Assembly (NCBI RefSeq): GCF_013378055.1
Contig: NZ_CP051130.1
Span: 372,001 to 436,000, forward strand
From: Parasphingopyxis sp. CP4
Lineage (GTDB): Bacteria; Pseudomonadota; Alphaproteobacteria; Sphingomonadales; Sphingomonadaceae
DNA length: 64,000 nt
Direction: 5' to 3'
A program made the translations under genes and the position numbers. Of the stretch, positions 1 through 8,023 are shown piece by piece; position 1 is the first letter of the stretch, and every line of letters begins with the position of its first letter. The notes beneath the pieces are model-generated. The model worked only from the letters and a program-made list of their open reading frames with translations, did no database searches and was not told the origin of the DNA.

Positions 1-655
1 ATTCGGATTCAATGAGATTGGCCGGCGTGGCGCTGCAATTGAGGGTGTAGAGCGGGCGCTTTGCGCGCGGACTGGCGGCATGAATTGCGCGAGCGAAAAC
101 TTCTTTGCCAACGCCAGGTTCACCATCGATGAGAACTGGCACCCGTGATCGCGCCGCTTTTGCCGCGATCGCCAAGGCGGCCCGAAACTCAGGCGACGAA
201 CCGACAATCTCATCGAACGGCAGGGTCTGCGAGACTTTTTCGCTCAATGGCCGAAGCTCGCCGCGATGGATATTGGCTTCCGTGGCCGCTTCAAGTGCAG
301 CGAGCAGCCGTTCGGGTGCGATCGGCTTGGCAAGAAAATCGGTGGCACCGGCCCGCATTGCCTCAACGGCAATCGACACTTCGGACTGAGCCGTGATGAC
401 CAGGATCGGGCGCTTCTGCGGCAGGTTCGCGATGTGTTGGATCAGCTCGACATCATCAGCATTGGGCGCCCAGTAATCGATCAAGACAGCATCGACCGTT
501 TCGCTCTCAGCTGACTCGAGCAACAACAGTGCATCCTTGCCGGTTTCCGCCCGCAAGCTGCGCCAGCCAGCCCGTGCGGCGATAGCCGAAATCAGACGTC
601 CCTGTGCGGGTTCGTCATCGATCAACAATAAGGTTTTTACGCGCTCTGCCGACAT
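1..655 (-). CDS. NtrC-family response regulator with sigma-54 activator AAA+ domain (C-terminal part outside window)
   Basis: The reverse strand reads from an ATG at 655 to the left edge without a stop, giving 218 residues. Residues 1-120 form a receiver domain: acidic pair D13-D14, phospho-acceptor D60 in VLIDYW, and the conserved Lys in DFLAKP. From about residue 160 an AAA+ sigma-54 interaction domain begins, with Walker A GEPGVGKE and the following FARAIH segment. The missing part should hold the rest of the ATPase and a Fis-type HTH. It is probably phosphorylated by a sensor kinase encoded to the left. It is transcribed away from the oxidase subunit and pnt genes. The target genes cannot be inferred. 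Confidence 0.88.
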   Translation of the reverse strand, partial: MSAERVKTLLLIDDEPAQGRLISAIAARAGWRSLRAETGKDALLLLESAESETVDAVLIDYWAPNADDVELIQHIANLPQKRPILVITAQSEVSIAVEAMRAGATDFLAKPIAPERLLAALEAATEANIHRGELRPLSEKVSQTLPFDEIVGSSPEFRAALAIAAKAARSRVPVLIDGEPGVGKEVFARAIHAASPRAKRPLYTLNCSATPANLIESE

Positions 656-842
656 TAAGGCACTCTCTCCAGAATGAACCAACGAGTGTTAGACCAGACA
701 GGGTAAAAGCGACCTTAAGGCCGCGATAACAGTTAACCTTTTTGCGAACCCAGAAAAATCATCATCAAAAGAGCTTGAGGCAGGCGGGGGGCATGGGTAG
801 ACGTAACCGCAACAACGCTTTTCTAACGCAGGGGTATCGCTA

Positions 843-980
843 ATGACGGACGGAAACGGCCATCCGGACATGGACTATAAGTCGCATGACAACACATATT
901 CGGGCTTTCTTGGCCTTTTGAAGTGGGGAACGATCCTGTCTATTATCGCCGCGATTGCAGCCATAGTCGCCATAACTTGA
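843..980 (+). CDS. aa3-type cytochrome c oxidase subunit IV family small membrane protein
   Basis: This 45-residue ORF was read directly from the sequence. A polar, His/Asp-rich N-terminal half (MTDGNGHPDMDYKSHDNTY) is followed by one C-terminal transmembrane helix rich in Ile and Ala. That layout matches the bacterial aa3-type cytochrome oxidase subunit IV family (COX_aa3), short single-pass proteins that sit beside the main oxidase subunits. In alphaproteobacteria the gene is often found just upstream of pntAA, as here, with a 15-base gap to the TTG start of pntAA. Co-transcription with pnt is likely. No other oxidase gene is in the window. Confidence 0.75.
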   Translation: MTDGNGHPDMDYKSHDNTYSGFLGLLKWGTILSIIAAIAAIVAIT

Positions 981-995
981 TAAGGGGCTGATCAC

Positions 996-2126
996 TTGAA
1001 AATCGCCGTCCTGAATGAGCGGGATCCGCTCGAATCCCGTGTGTCTGCAACGCCCGAAAGCGTTAAGAAATTCTTGGCTCTTGGGGCTGAAATGGCCGTT
1101 GAGGCGGGTGCCGGTGATACGGCTGGCGTATCGGACGGTGAATATAGTGAGGCTGGTGCGACGGTCGGCGATCGCGCTGCGGTTATCGAAAATGCCGATG
1201 TAATTTTCTGTGTCCGCGGTCCAGACCCCGATGAACTCGCCTCGGCCAAACAAGGCGTGCGCCTGATCGGTGCGCTTGATCCGTTTAACCGGCGCGAGAC
1301 AATAGATGCCTATGCCAAGGCCGGTGTTGAAGCGCTGGCAATGGAATTCATGCCGCGCATCACCCGCGCCCAGTCAATGGACATATTGTCGAGCCAATCG
1401 AATCTTGCCGGCTATAAGGCCGTCCTCGATGCGGCGGGCGAATATGGCCGTGCCTTTCCGATGATGATGACGGCCGCTGGCACAGTCACCGCTGCGCGCT
1501 GTTTCGTGATGGGGGTCGGTGTTGCGGGTCTCCAGGCAATCGCAACCGCACGGCGGCTGGGCGCACAGGTTTCCGCGACAGACGTGCGCGCTGCGACCAA
1601 GGAGCAGATTGAAAGCCTTGGTGCCAAGCCGATCTTTGTCGAGGAAGTCGAAGGGATCGAAGGCGAAGGCACGGGCGGATATGCAACCGAGATGTCCGAA
1701 GAATATCAAAAGGCGCAAGCCGAACTGGTGTCTTCCCATATCGCCAAGCAGGATATCGTGATCACCACCGCGCTCATTCCGGGGCGCCCGGCGCCGCGAT
1801 TGATTTCGGATGAGCAGCTGGCCTCGATGCGGCCGGGCAGCGTTATCGTCGATCTTGCGGTCGAGCAGGGCGGCAATGTCGAAGGGGCGGTTGCCGGAGA
1901 GACGGTCGAAAGACATGGCGTGAAGATCGTTGGCAATCGCAATGTTGCCGGCAGGCTGGCTGCAGATGCATCGGCCTTGTTTGCGCGCAATCTCTACAAT
2001 TTCCTCAGCGCGTTCTGGGATGAGGAGGCGAAAGCGCCGGTCCTCCCCGAGGATGACGAGATCGTTCAGGGTGTCACGCTGACCAAAGGCGGTCAGATCG
2101 TGAACGAACGGCTTACGGCGAATTAG
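996..2126 (+). CDS. pntAA: Re/Si-specific NAD(P)+ transhydrogenase, alpha subunit 1 (NAD-binding)
   Basis: The 376-residue protein is the soluble NAD(H)-binding domain I of proton-translocating transhydrogenase, which couples hydride transfer from NADH to NADP+ to proton entry. Visible signatures are the alanine-dehydrogenase-like N-terminus (LNERDPLESRVSATPE), RAQSMD at 124-129, and the Rossmann motif GVGVAG at 173-178. There is no membrane segment, so the alpha subunit is split, as in Rhodospirillum-type enzymes. The start is a TTG with an AAGGGG Shine-Dalgarno (SD) sequence just upstream. It is the first of three closely spaced pnt genes. Its usual roles are NADPH supply and redox balance. 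Confidence 0.95.
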   Translation: MKIAVLNERDPLESRVSATPESVKKFLALGAEMAVEAGAGDTAGVSDGEYSEAGATVGDRAAVIENADVIFCVRGPDPDELASAKQGVRLIGALDPFNRRETIDAYAKAGVEALAMEFMPRITRAQSMDILSSQSNLAGYKAVLDAAGEYGRAFPMMMTAAGTVTAARCFVMGVGVAGLQAIATARRLGAQVSATDVRAATKEQIESLGAKPIFVEEVEGIEGEGTGGYATEMSEEYQKAQAELVSSHIAKQDIVITTALIPGRPAPRLISDEQLASMRPGSVIVDLAVEQGGNVEGAVAGETVERHGVKIVGNRNVAGRLAADASALFARNLYNFLSAFWDEEAKAPVLPEDDEIVQGVTLTKGGQIVNERLTAN

Positions 2127-2135
2127 GGACTTACC

Positions 2136-2429
2136 ATGGACTTTATCTCGATCCTCTCAATTTTCGTGCTGGCCTGTTTCGTCGGCTATTATGTGGTGTG
2201 GTCGGTTACGCCGGCGCTCCATACGCCGTTGATGGCCGTGACCAACGCGATCTCCTCGGTGATCATCGTGGGCGCGCTTATTGCTGCCGCGGCTGGCGGT
2301 TTGGCTGGCGGCGAAGAGGCGAAATGGCTGGGCTTGCTCGGCATTGTCCTCGCATCGGTCAATATTTTTGGCGGCTTTGCTGTCACTCAGCGCATGCTGG
2401 CCATGTACAAGAAGAAGGAGCGCAATTGA
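2136..2429 (+). CDS. pntAB: NAD(P) transhydrogenase alpha subunit 2 (membrane part)
   Basis: A 97-residue integral membrane protein with three or four hydrophobic helices. It carries the typical segment VWSVTPALHTPLMAVTNAISS, whose TPALHTPLM core is diagnostic for the PntA membrane domain. With the PntB membrane domain it forms the proton channel. It starts 9 bases after pntAA stops, and its stop codon overlaps the ATG of pntB by one base (TGATG), pointing to translational coupling. Length and helix content are normal for the split-alpha form. Confidence 0.95.
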   Translation: MDFISILSIFVLACFVGYYVVWSVTPALHTPLMAVTNAISSVIIVGALIAAAAGGLAGGEEAKWLGLLGIVLASVNIFGGFAVTQRMLAMYKKKERN

Positions 2430-3934
2430 TGAGCGCTCTATCGCACACGGCTAGGGCCGGCCTCGCGCTTACGGCATTTGTGGTGGCTTCACCGGCGCTC
2501 GCCGCTGGCGGCGAGACCGCCGTCAATCCCATCGCCGCTCTCGCCTATCTTGCAGCCGGGGTGCTCTTCATCCTGGCGCTAAGGGGTTTGTCGAGCCCGG
2601 AAAGCAGCCGCGCGGGTAACCGCTTTGGCATGATCGGCATGGCGATCGCTGTCGTCACCACCCTGGTCACCCATGAGATTGCCAGCATCTGGGAAATCCT
2701 GATTGCGATTGCGATTGGCGGATCGATTGGCTTTGTGATCGCGCGCCGGATCGAGATGACGGCGATGCCGCAATTGGTTGCCGGCTTTCACTCGCTGGTC
2801 GGTATGGCGGCGGTATTGGTTGCCGCTGCGGCCTATCTCAATCCCGGGGCCTTTGGGATCACCGATGCTGAGGGGATCTTGCTTCCGGTTAGCCGCGTCG
2901 AAATGGGGCTGGGTGTCGCGATTGGTGCGATTACCTTCTCCGGCTCGGTGATCGCGTTTCTCAAGCTGAACGGGAACATGTCGGGGGCACCGATCCTGTT
3001 GCCGGGTCGCCACGTCATCAACCTGGGTACGATGGCCACTATCCTCGGGCTGATCGGCTATTTCTATTTCGTGCCGCAGCCCAATGTCGATACGCCCTGG
3101 TTGTTCTGGGTGGTGACGGGTCTGGCCTTTGCGGTCGGCTTCCTGCTGATCATACCGATTGGCGGGGCGGACATGCCGGTCGTCGTGTCGATGCTCAACA
3201 GCTATTCGGGCTGGGCCGCAGCCGCGATGGGCTTCACGCTGGGTAACACCGCGATGATCATCACCGGTGCGCTGGTTGGCAGCTCGGGCGCGATCCTGAG
3301 CTATATCATGTGCCGCGCAATGAACCGGAAATTCCTCTCCGTGATCGCCGGCGGCTTTGGTGCCGATGGCGGCGGTGGCGGCGAGAAAGGCGAGCGGATC
3401 GAGCGGCCGTGGAAAGCGGGCTCCGCCGATGACGCGGCCTTCCTGATGAAGCAGGCCGAGAAGATCATCATCATCCCGGGATACGGCATGGCCGTCGCCC
3501 AGGCGCAGCATGTGCTGCGGGAGATGGGGGACTTGCTCAAGGCGGAGGGTGTATCGGTCAAATATGCGATCCATCCGGTGGCGGGCCGCATGCCCGGCCA
3601 TATGAACGTACTGCTGGCCGAAGCGAATGTGCCCTATGACGAGGTGTTCGAGCTTGAGGATATCAATAGCGAGTTCGCCCAGGCCGATGTCGCCTTCATC
3701 ATTGGCGCCAATGACGTCGTGAACCCGGCCGCAAAAACCGACCAGAGCTCACCCATCTATGGCATGCCCGTGTTTGACGTCGACAAGGCCAAGACGGTGT
3801 TCTTCATCAAACGCTCGATGGGCGGTGTGGGCTATGCCGGGGTCGATAATGAGGTCTTCTACAACGACAATACGATGATGCTGTTGTCCGATGCGAAGAA
3901 GATGGTCGAGGAAATCAACAAGAATCTCGGTTGA
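2429..3934 (+). CDS. pntB: NAD(P) transhydrogenase beta subunit (NADP-binding and membrane domains)
   Basis: The protein has 501 residues from the ATG that overlaps the pntAB stop. About residues 35-300 hold many transmembrane helices. The C-terminal third is the NADP(H)-binding domain III, with PGYGMAVAQAQH and GANDVVNPA, both conserved in PntB. The first 26 residues look like a cleavable signal peptide (MSALSHTARAGLALTAFVVASPALAAGG) ahead of the usual first membrane helix. This makes the protein somewhat longer than the E. coli form. The enzyme sits in the inner membrane as PntAA-PntAB-PntB. Confidence 0.95.
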   Translation: MSALSHTARAGLALTAFVVASPALAAGGETAVNPIAALAYLAAGVLFILALRGLSSPESSRAGNRFGMIGMAIAVVTTLVTHEIASIWEILIAIAIGGSIGFVIARRIEMTAMPQLVAGFHSLVGMAAVLVAAAAYLNPGAFGITDAEGILLPVSRVEMGLGVAIGAITFSGSVIAFLKLNGNMSGAPILLPGRHVINLGTMATILGLIGYFYFVPQPNVDTPWLFWVVTGLAFAVGFLLIIPIGGADMPVVVSMLNSYSGWAAAAMGFTLGNTAMIITGALVGSSGAILSYIMCRAMNRKFLSVIAGGFGADGGGGGEKGERIERPWKAGSADDAAFLMKQAEKIIIIPGYGMAVAQAQHVLREMGDLLKAEGVSVKYAIHPVAGRMPGHMNVLLAEANVPYDEVFELEDINSEFAQADVAFIIGANDVVNPAAKTDQSSPIYGMPVFDVDKAKTVFFIKRSMGGVGYAGVDNEVFYNDNTMMLLSDAKKMVEEINKNLG

Positions 3935-4025
3935 TCGCGCCGCGACTAAATCATGCCGTCAGCGGAACGATTGATGCCGCATACCGTTATCTTGCATGAG
4001 CGAATCTGTGCAGAGGAAAGTTGCC

Positions 4026-4721
4026 ATGCGTAAACTGGGCCTGATTGGCGGGATGAGCTGGGCCTCGACCGCCATCTATTATGAGAAGATCAACCGCGGC
4101 GTCATGCAACGGCTCGGCGATCGGCACAGCGCGCATCTCCTGATGGAGAGCTTCGACTTCGAACCGATTGCCCAGGCTCAGACGGCCGGCGAATGGGACG
4201 CGCTCGGCAACCAGCTCGCCGATAGCGCACGCCGGCTCCAGACCGCAGGCGCCGACGGCATCGTCCTGTGCTCCAACACCATGCACAAACTCTATGGACC
4301 GCTTTCCGATGCCGTCGATGTGCCCGTGCTCCATATCGGCGATGTCACCGCCAAGGCCATGCAGGACGCCAATGTCAGCCGCGCGGCCCTGCTCGGCACC
4401 CGGTTCACGATGAGCGAAGGGTTCCTGCGCGATCGGCTGAAGAGCCACGGCATCGATCTTGCCATCCCCGATCCGGAGCGGATGGCGGAGATTGATCGGA
4501 TCATCTTCGAAGAACTGGTGATGGGCGAAGCGCGGGTTGAATCCAAACGCACGATGAAGACCTTCATCGCCAATCTTGAAAAGGCCGGGAATGAGGCGAT
4601 CGTCCTGGGCTGCACAGAATTGGTGATGGTGGTTAACCCGACCAGCAATGTCCTGCCGATCTTCGACACGACCTCATTGCATGCCGAAGCCGCGCTGGAC
4701 TGGATCCTGAGCAGCGACTGA
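4026..4721 (+). CDS. Aspartate/glutamate racemase family protein
   Basis: A 231-residue cytosolic protein of the Asp/Glu/hydantoin racemase superfamily. It has the N-terminal GLIGGMSWASTAIYY typical of the YgeA/aspartate racemase branch. The two catalytic cysteines of this cofactor-independent family are present: C82 in LCSNTMH and C196 in LGCTEL. The ATG at 4026 follows a GAGGAAAG SD and is preferred over an in-frame ATG 30 bases upstream. The substrate (aspartate, glutamate or a broader set) cannot be told from sequence. It lies alone between pntB and a MarR-like regulator. Confidence 0.88.
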   Translation: MRKLGLIGGMSWASTAIYYEKINRGVMQRLGDRHSAHLLMESFDFEPIAQAQTAGEWDALGNQLADSARRLQTAGADGIVLCSNTMHKLYGPLSDAVDVPVLHIGDVTAKAMQDANVSRAALLGTRFTMSEGFLRDRLKSHGIDLAIPDPERMAEIDRIIFEELVMGEARVESKRTMKTFIANLEKAGNEAIVLGCTELVMVVNPTSNVLPIFDTTSLHAEAALDWILSSD

Positions 4722-4955
4722 TTGCCCAGCTTCGCTATGGACATCACCATTTCGGTGTAACTTCAGGAGCCGGCCAAGCTGACTTTTCGGATGTAAATCC
4801 GGCGATTCCCGCCATTCTCGCTAACTATCTGCAATATAATTGCTTTATTGCGGATCCTGTCCGTTCGCCATAATGGATCATATCGCGCTTTCTCGCTCCG
4901 CATCGGTGCGAATATAGCGAGGATCGGGCCAGCGGAGAGCCCGAGCGGAGAAGCT

Positions 4956-5903
4956 ATGCCACATTCACTATCGGTACCCGAGGAGCGCGGCCTGTCTCCA
5001 TCCGTTTTGATTGTCTCGGATAGCCAAAATGGCGAGGATCAATGCCGATCATCGGTGGATGCCATTGGCGGGCGGGTGATCGGCGTCGAGAGGCCGGAGG
5101 GAGCCCGGCGGCAGATCGATGAAAAAATCGTCTTCGATGTCGCGCTTGTCGATCTGAACGAAGACCATGGGCCGCAACTTGACGAACTGTTGCAGGACAT
5201 TGAGCGTGCAGCGCGCGCCGGCCGCTATCGCAGCGTGATTAGTGTCCCGATCGAACTGGTCGATATCGTCGATGCCCATATCGAGCATCCGGACATCGCC
5301 TTGCTCTGCGCACCGGGTCAGGTCGATCGCGCGGCCGCGCTGGGGCTTGCCACGGCAGGACACAGGCTCACGCTTCGGGACATTGGCGGCGAACGCGGCA
5401 ATGCGCGTTTACGCAGGTTGAGCGAAGAGGCCGCCCGTATTGCCTCTGCGCTGGCCGATCTCTCGCATGGCGATGCCCCATCCGTCGCGCCGGGAGGCAA
5501 TGCGCTGGGCGAAGCGCCCTTTGCTTTTCACGCCGAGCCTGTTCGAACATATCGGCTCGGCGCCGAAGATATTCGGGCGATAATCCGGATGCGGCGGAGT
5601 CGGGATCGATTTTTCGATGCGGAACTCTTTGCCGATCCTGCATGGGATATGCTGCTCGATCTGATGGCTGCGCGTATCGAGGGTCGCCAGGTCGCCGTGT
5701 CCAGCCTGTGCATAGCCGCCGCAGTTCCGCCAACCACCGCACTCCGCTGGATCCGCACGATGACCGATCGCGGCCTCTTCGTCCGCCGATCCGACCCCCG
5801 CGACGGCCGCCGCATCTTCATCGACCTCGCCGACGAAGCGGCCGAGGCGCTGGACCGCTGGTTTGCCGAGGTGCATGACAATGGCGACGTCCTGCCGAGT
5901 TAA
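4956..5903 (+). CDS. MarR-type winged-helix regulator with N-terminal receiver-like domain
   Basis: The protein has 315 residues from the ATG at 4956, which follows a CGGAGAAG SD; an in-frame ATG at 4848 would add 36 poorly conserved residues. The last ~90 residues are a MarR/HTH_27-type winged helix: VSSLCIAAAVPPTTALRWIRTM as the recognition part and RSDPRDGRRIFIDL as the wing. Residues ~15-140 resemble a degenerate receiver fold (SVLIVSD, DVALVDLNED), but I see no clear phosphorylation site. The ligand is unknown. It is the last gene before the repeat-delimited array. Confidence 0.7.
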   Translation: MPHSLSVPEERGLSPSVLIVSDSQNGEDQCRSSVDAIGGRVIGVERPEGARRQIDEKIVFDVALVDLNEDHGPQLDELLQDIERAARAGRYRSVISVPIELVDIVDAHIEHPDIALLCAPGQVDRAAALGLATAGHRLTLRDIGGERGNARLRRLSEEAARIASALADLSHGDAPSVAPGGNALGEAPFAFHAEPVRTYRLGAEDIRAIIRMRRSRDRFFDAELFADPAWDMLLDLMAARIEGRQVAVSSLCIAAAVPPTTALRWIRTMTDRGLFVRRSDPRDGRRIFIDLADEAAEALDRWFAEVHDNGDVLPS

Positions 5904-5936
5904 TTGGGGGAGGGGGATGGATCCGTTACGACGAGA

Positions 5937-5963
5937 GTCCGCTTTTGGCCGAAAGCGGACATT
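5937..5963 (+). repeat. Palindromic repeat, copy 1 (right module only)
   Basis: GTCCGC-TTTTGGCCGAAA-GCGGAC followed by ATT. This matches the right-hand module (TTCTGGCC loop) seen at the end of copies 2 and 5, without the AATGGGTGG module. It marks the left edge of the small-gene array, 34 bases after the MarR-like gene stops. Confidence 0.8.
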
Positions 5964-5973
5964 TGAGTTGCGG

Positions 5974-6156
5974 TCACACAGATAGCATTCTCACAATTAG
6001 CCACACGCCCACACCAGCTATCGCCAATCGCGCAAGAGCCGAAAAAATGTATCGGCGACCTTCTCGGAAATGAGGAATTTCAAAACAGACAATAAGGAGA
6101 TTCCATGCAACATAAACTGCAATGAAGATCAGAACTATAATCGTTGGAATGTTCAC
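5974..6156 (-). CDS. Small two-helix membrane protein, unknown function
   Basis: A 60-residue ORF on the reverse strand, starting MNIPTIIVLIFIAVYVAWNL. It has two hydrophobic stretches (about residues 3-25 and 38-58) joined by a short charged loop (HFREGRRY). I do not recognise a family. It lies between repeat copies 1 and 2 together with the next gene and shares the lower G+C look of the array. It may be a small inner-membrane protein; that it is translated at all is an inference. Confidence 0.45.
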   Translation of the reverse strand: MNIPTIIVLIFIAVYVAWNLLIVCFEIPHFREGRRYIFSALARLAIAGVGVWLIVRMLSV

Positions 6157-6274
6157 TGATTATGTTCCTTCATTCGCTTGACTCCGCCACAAAAGTCGTG
6201 CGCTCCGCTTACGTTGCAGACGGAAGAATTTCGCAAAGGTCAGCATCAGGTCGACAATTGCACGTAGCCCAACG

Positions 6275-6535
6275 CTACGACCATCCAATCAGAATTTTGA
6301 TGATCCAAGCGACTAACGCGGCATTTAGAAACAACACCGGTACGGCTAGTGGTAGCCAATAGAACCAAAATCGAACAGGGTTTTCAGATCTATGCGGCGG
6401 CCAGCTTCTACCGCTGGCTTTTCTCGTATAGGAGAATGGTCGACCGGTTATTCCGGCTCGAATAATGAAATAAGTCGCGGCGACCCATCCGACGACTAAC
6501 AATGCTGTCCAAATGTAGCCGAGAATATCTGCCAT
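6275..6535 (-). CDS. Small membrane protein, unknown function
   Basis: An 86-residue protein with an N-terminal helix (about 5-26), a polar middle (TGRPFSYTRKASGRSWPP) and one or two helices at the C-terminus (about 55-85, rich in Leu, Val and Trp). No family is recognised. It lies 24 bases before repeat copy 2 and is transcribed in the same direction as the 60-residue protein. No repeat separates the two, so they form the only possible two-gene unit of the array. Confidence 0.55.
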   Translation of the reverse strand: MADILGYIWTALLVVGWVAATYFIIRAGITGRPFSYTRKASGRSWPPHRSENPVRFWFYWLPLAVPVLFLNAALVAWIIKILIGWS

Positions 6536-6559
6536 ACTGGCAGGCTATGTCGGATGTTT

Positions 6560-6614
6560 AACGTCCGCAATGGGTGGAAAGCGGACGTTCCGCTTCTGGC
6601 CGATAGCGGACATT
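6560..6614 (+). repeat. Palindromic repeat, copy 2 (complete composite element)
   Basis: The most complete copy. The left module is the palindrome AACGTCCGC / GCGGACGTT around loop AATGGGTGGAAA. The right module runs directly on as TTCCGCTTCTGGCCGATAGCGGACATT (its first bases are shared with the left module). Both modules can fold into hairpins with GC-rich stems. Confidence 0.92.
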
Positions 6615-6756
6615 GGCGATCCACTAGATTGTGGTACTTGTTGCCCTGCTCAGTCGGTGAGAACATATCCGAAAACTCGGGTCGTCCCTTCAGAGCACAA
6701 TAGGTGTCGAATTGTCAGTGGTACGACCGAGGACGGTCATTGGATCGAAGATCAAG

Positions 6757-6957
6757 ATGAAAAAAGATACGGCCAGGAATCTGGCTTTCGCTATAATGAC
6801 CGGTACAGCCATGATTTTCCTTATGGCCGTTGGTGCTGTCCTCTACGATTGGTCGTTGTTGATTGAATTTTGGGACGTCTTTCTGACATTTTTGATCATT
6901 CCATGGGCGATCTGCTTCTACCTGTTGTGGCGCGCACATCGAACGAACCCAGAGTGA
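6757..6957 (+). CDS. Small membrane protein, unknown function
   Basis: A 66-residue protein from the ATG at 6757 (MKKDTARNLAFAIMTGTAM); a TTG 45 bases upstream is possible but lacks support. Two hydrophobic helices (about 9-29 and 36-56) are followed by a basic tail (LLWRAHRTNPE), which suggests an inner-membrane protein with a cytoplasmic C-terminus. No family is recognised. It is the single gene between repeat copies 2 and 3; its stop touches the start of copy 3. Confidence 0.5.
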   Translation: MKKDTARNLAFAIMTGTAMIFLMAVGAVLYDWSLLIEFWDVFLTFLIIPWAICFYLLWRAHRTNPE

Positions 6958-6984
6958 ACGTCAGCAATCGATGGTTAGCGGACC
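6957..6984 (+). repeat. Palindromic repeat, copy 3 (degenerate)
   Basis: AACGTCAGC-AATCGATGGTTA-GCGGACC keeps the layout and orientation of the left module, but one stem position and several loop bases are changed. It is found exactly where an array boundary is expected, directly after the stop of the 66-residue gene. Confidence 0.65.
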
Positions 6985-6992
6985 CTAAGATC

Positions 6993-7292
6993 TCACGGAT
7001 AGATATATCCAAACACACCCCAGATTTCTTTGATATTCCCATGCTCTGCTCTCCAGCGCACAGACCAAAGCGTTCTCATCACCACGCCATGCGTTAGTGT
7101 GGCATAGCTACAGTCTTCGTGAGATCGGTCGATCCGGAACCCTTGGCTTCTCAATTCTTGGATCAAATCCGCTTCGCTTGTTCCGGGTGAAAACTCAGAT
7201 TTCACACGCCGGTCGAGTTCTTGCGTTCCCTCGCGAACGTCAGAGGGGAGGCCTTGTGCGATTGCAGGTGTTCTAGGCCAAGGCCAGCGCAT
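6993..7292 (-). CDS. Hypothetical protein, unknown function
   Basis: A 99-residue soluble-looking protein. The body reads LPSDVREGTQELDRRVKSEF, then SEADLIQELRSQGFRI, and ends WRAEHGNIKEIWGVFGYIYP. The D-x-R-V / L-x-x-E-L-R-x-Q-G-F / EIWGV pattern reminds me of uncharacterised proteins seen repeatedly in sphingomonads, where a signal peptide or lipobox usually precedes it. Here the N-terminus (MRWPWPRTPAIAQ) is short and has no clear signal. It could therefore be 5'-truncated or start elsewhere. Confidence 0.55.
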   Translation of the reverse strand: MRWPWPRTPAIAQGLPSDVREGTQELDRRVKSEFSPGTSEADLIQELRSQGFRIDRSHEDCSYATLTHGVVMRTLWSVRWRAEHGNIKEIWGVFGYIYP

Positions 7293-7316
7293 TCAAGTAT
7301 AATGCCCTCGCACTCG

Positions 7317-7350
7317 AATGTCCGCAATGGGTGGAAAGCGGACCTTCCGT
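7317..7350 (+). repeat. Palindromic repeat, copy 4
   Basis: AATGTCCGC-AATGGGTGGAAA-GCGGACCTT: the left module with a full 6-bp GC stem and the consensus loop, followed by a TTCCG remnant of the right module. Confidence 0.9.
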
Positions 7351-7366
7351 CGCGTAAGGGGACGGT

Positions 7367-7834
7367 ATGGAAAGTCATAGTGTTGAACCCGTCTCGATGT
7401 TGCGTTTTGTCTTGGTTTATCTTGTCGTGAAACTCGTAGCAGCTGGCGGACTGACGCTCTATTTCCTTACGACGGGAACCGAGCTTTTCACTTCCACCAT
7501 TGGTATAACCATAGCAGCAGTTGGACTCGCCATGTGGTGGTACGTCAAAGCAGTTAATCGACCGATGCTCGGGTCGGAAATTTTAAAGTTTTCCTTAGGC
7601 ACAGCGCTGACCGACGTTTTGCTCAGTGTGTTGTGGGGTATTGGCTCAATATGGCTGCTAGATCTTACCTTCACTTGGGAAGGCGTCGGAGCCGTACTCG
7701 GAGAAGGCTTAGATGTGGATACCACGAAGCTTTTGGTGGTCTCCGGCTTGGTAATCGGATCGATCCAAGTTTTTGCAATAAGTGCATTATTCGCCTGGCT
7801 AATCTCAAAAAACCTGCCGAAGAAAGTAGATTAA
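7367..7834 (+). CDS. Four-helix membrane protein, unknown function
   Basis: A 155-residue integral membrane protein. The ATG at 7367 follows an AAGGGGAC SD; an internal ATG (MLRFVLVYLVVK) is an alternative. Hydrophobic helices lie at about 11-33, 41-60, 75-98 and 120-145, with an acidic loop (GEGLDVDTTK) before the last and a C-terminal LISKNLPKKVD. No family is recognised. It is the single gene between copies 4 and 5. Confidence 0.6.
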   Translation: MESHSVEPVSMLRFVLVYLVVKLVAAGGLTLYFLTTGTELFTSTIGITIAAVGLAMWWYVKAVNRPMLGSEILKFSLGTALTDVLLSVLWGIGSIWLLDLTFTWEGVGAVLGEGLDVDTTKLLVVSGLVIGSIQVFAISALFAWLISKNLPKKVD

Positions 7835-7915
7835 TCTACCGCTTGCCGACATCTGAAGCCGGTATAGAATTGAAATTTTCAGCCCCGGTGCAGGGTAACC
7901 GTCGCCAACTCAGAC

Positions 7916-7971
7916 AACGACCGCAATGGGTGGTTAGCGGACGTTTCCGCCGCTGGCCGAAAGCGGACGTT
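7916..7971 (+). repeat. Palindromic repeat, copy 5 (composite)
   Basis: The left module AACGACCGC-AATGGGTGGTTA-GCGGACGTT carries one stem change. It runs into the right module TTTCCGCCGCTGGCCGAAAGCGGACGTT. Same orientation as the other copies. Confidence 0.88.
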
Positions 7972-8023
7972 CAGTACCCCGTTCCCAATCAGCCTCTTCC
8001 GTTCGGTTAAGCGCGCGCCATAC

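Noticed and set aside
2579-3601. 340-codon ORF antisense to pntB
   Set aside because: Shadow of a GC-rich real gene; Arg/His/Asp-rich and without domain features. The same holds for antisense ORFs at 15998-16828 (agcS), 30765-31916 (GT2) and 42366-43259 (kdsB).
6570-6866. 98-codon plus-strand ORF beginning MGGKRTFRFWPIADIG
   Set aside because: Its N-terminus is simply the translation of repeat copy 2; the rest has no coding features and overlaps the 66-residue gene. The same applies to the ORF at 8910-9134 (MSAMGGKRT from copy 7) and the NVRNGWKAD-type stretches near 7320 and 9720.
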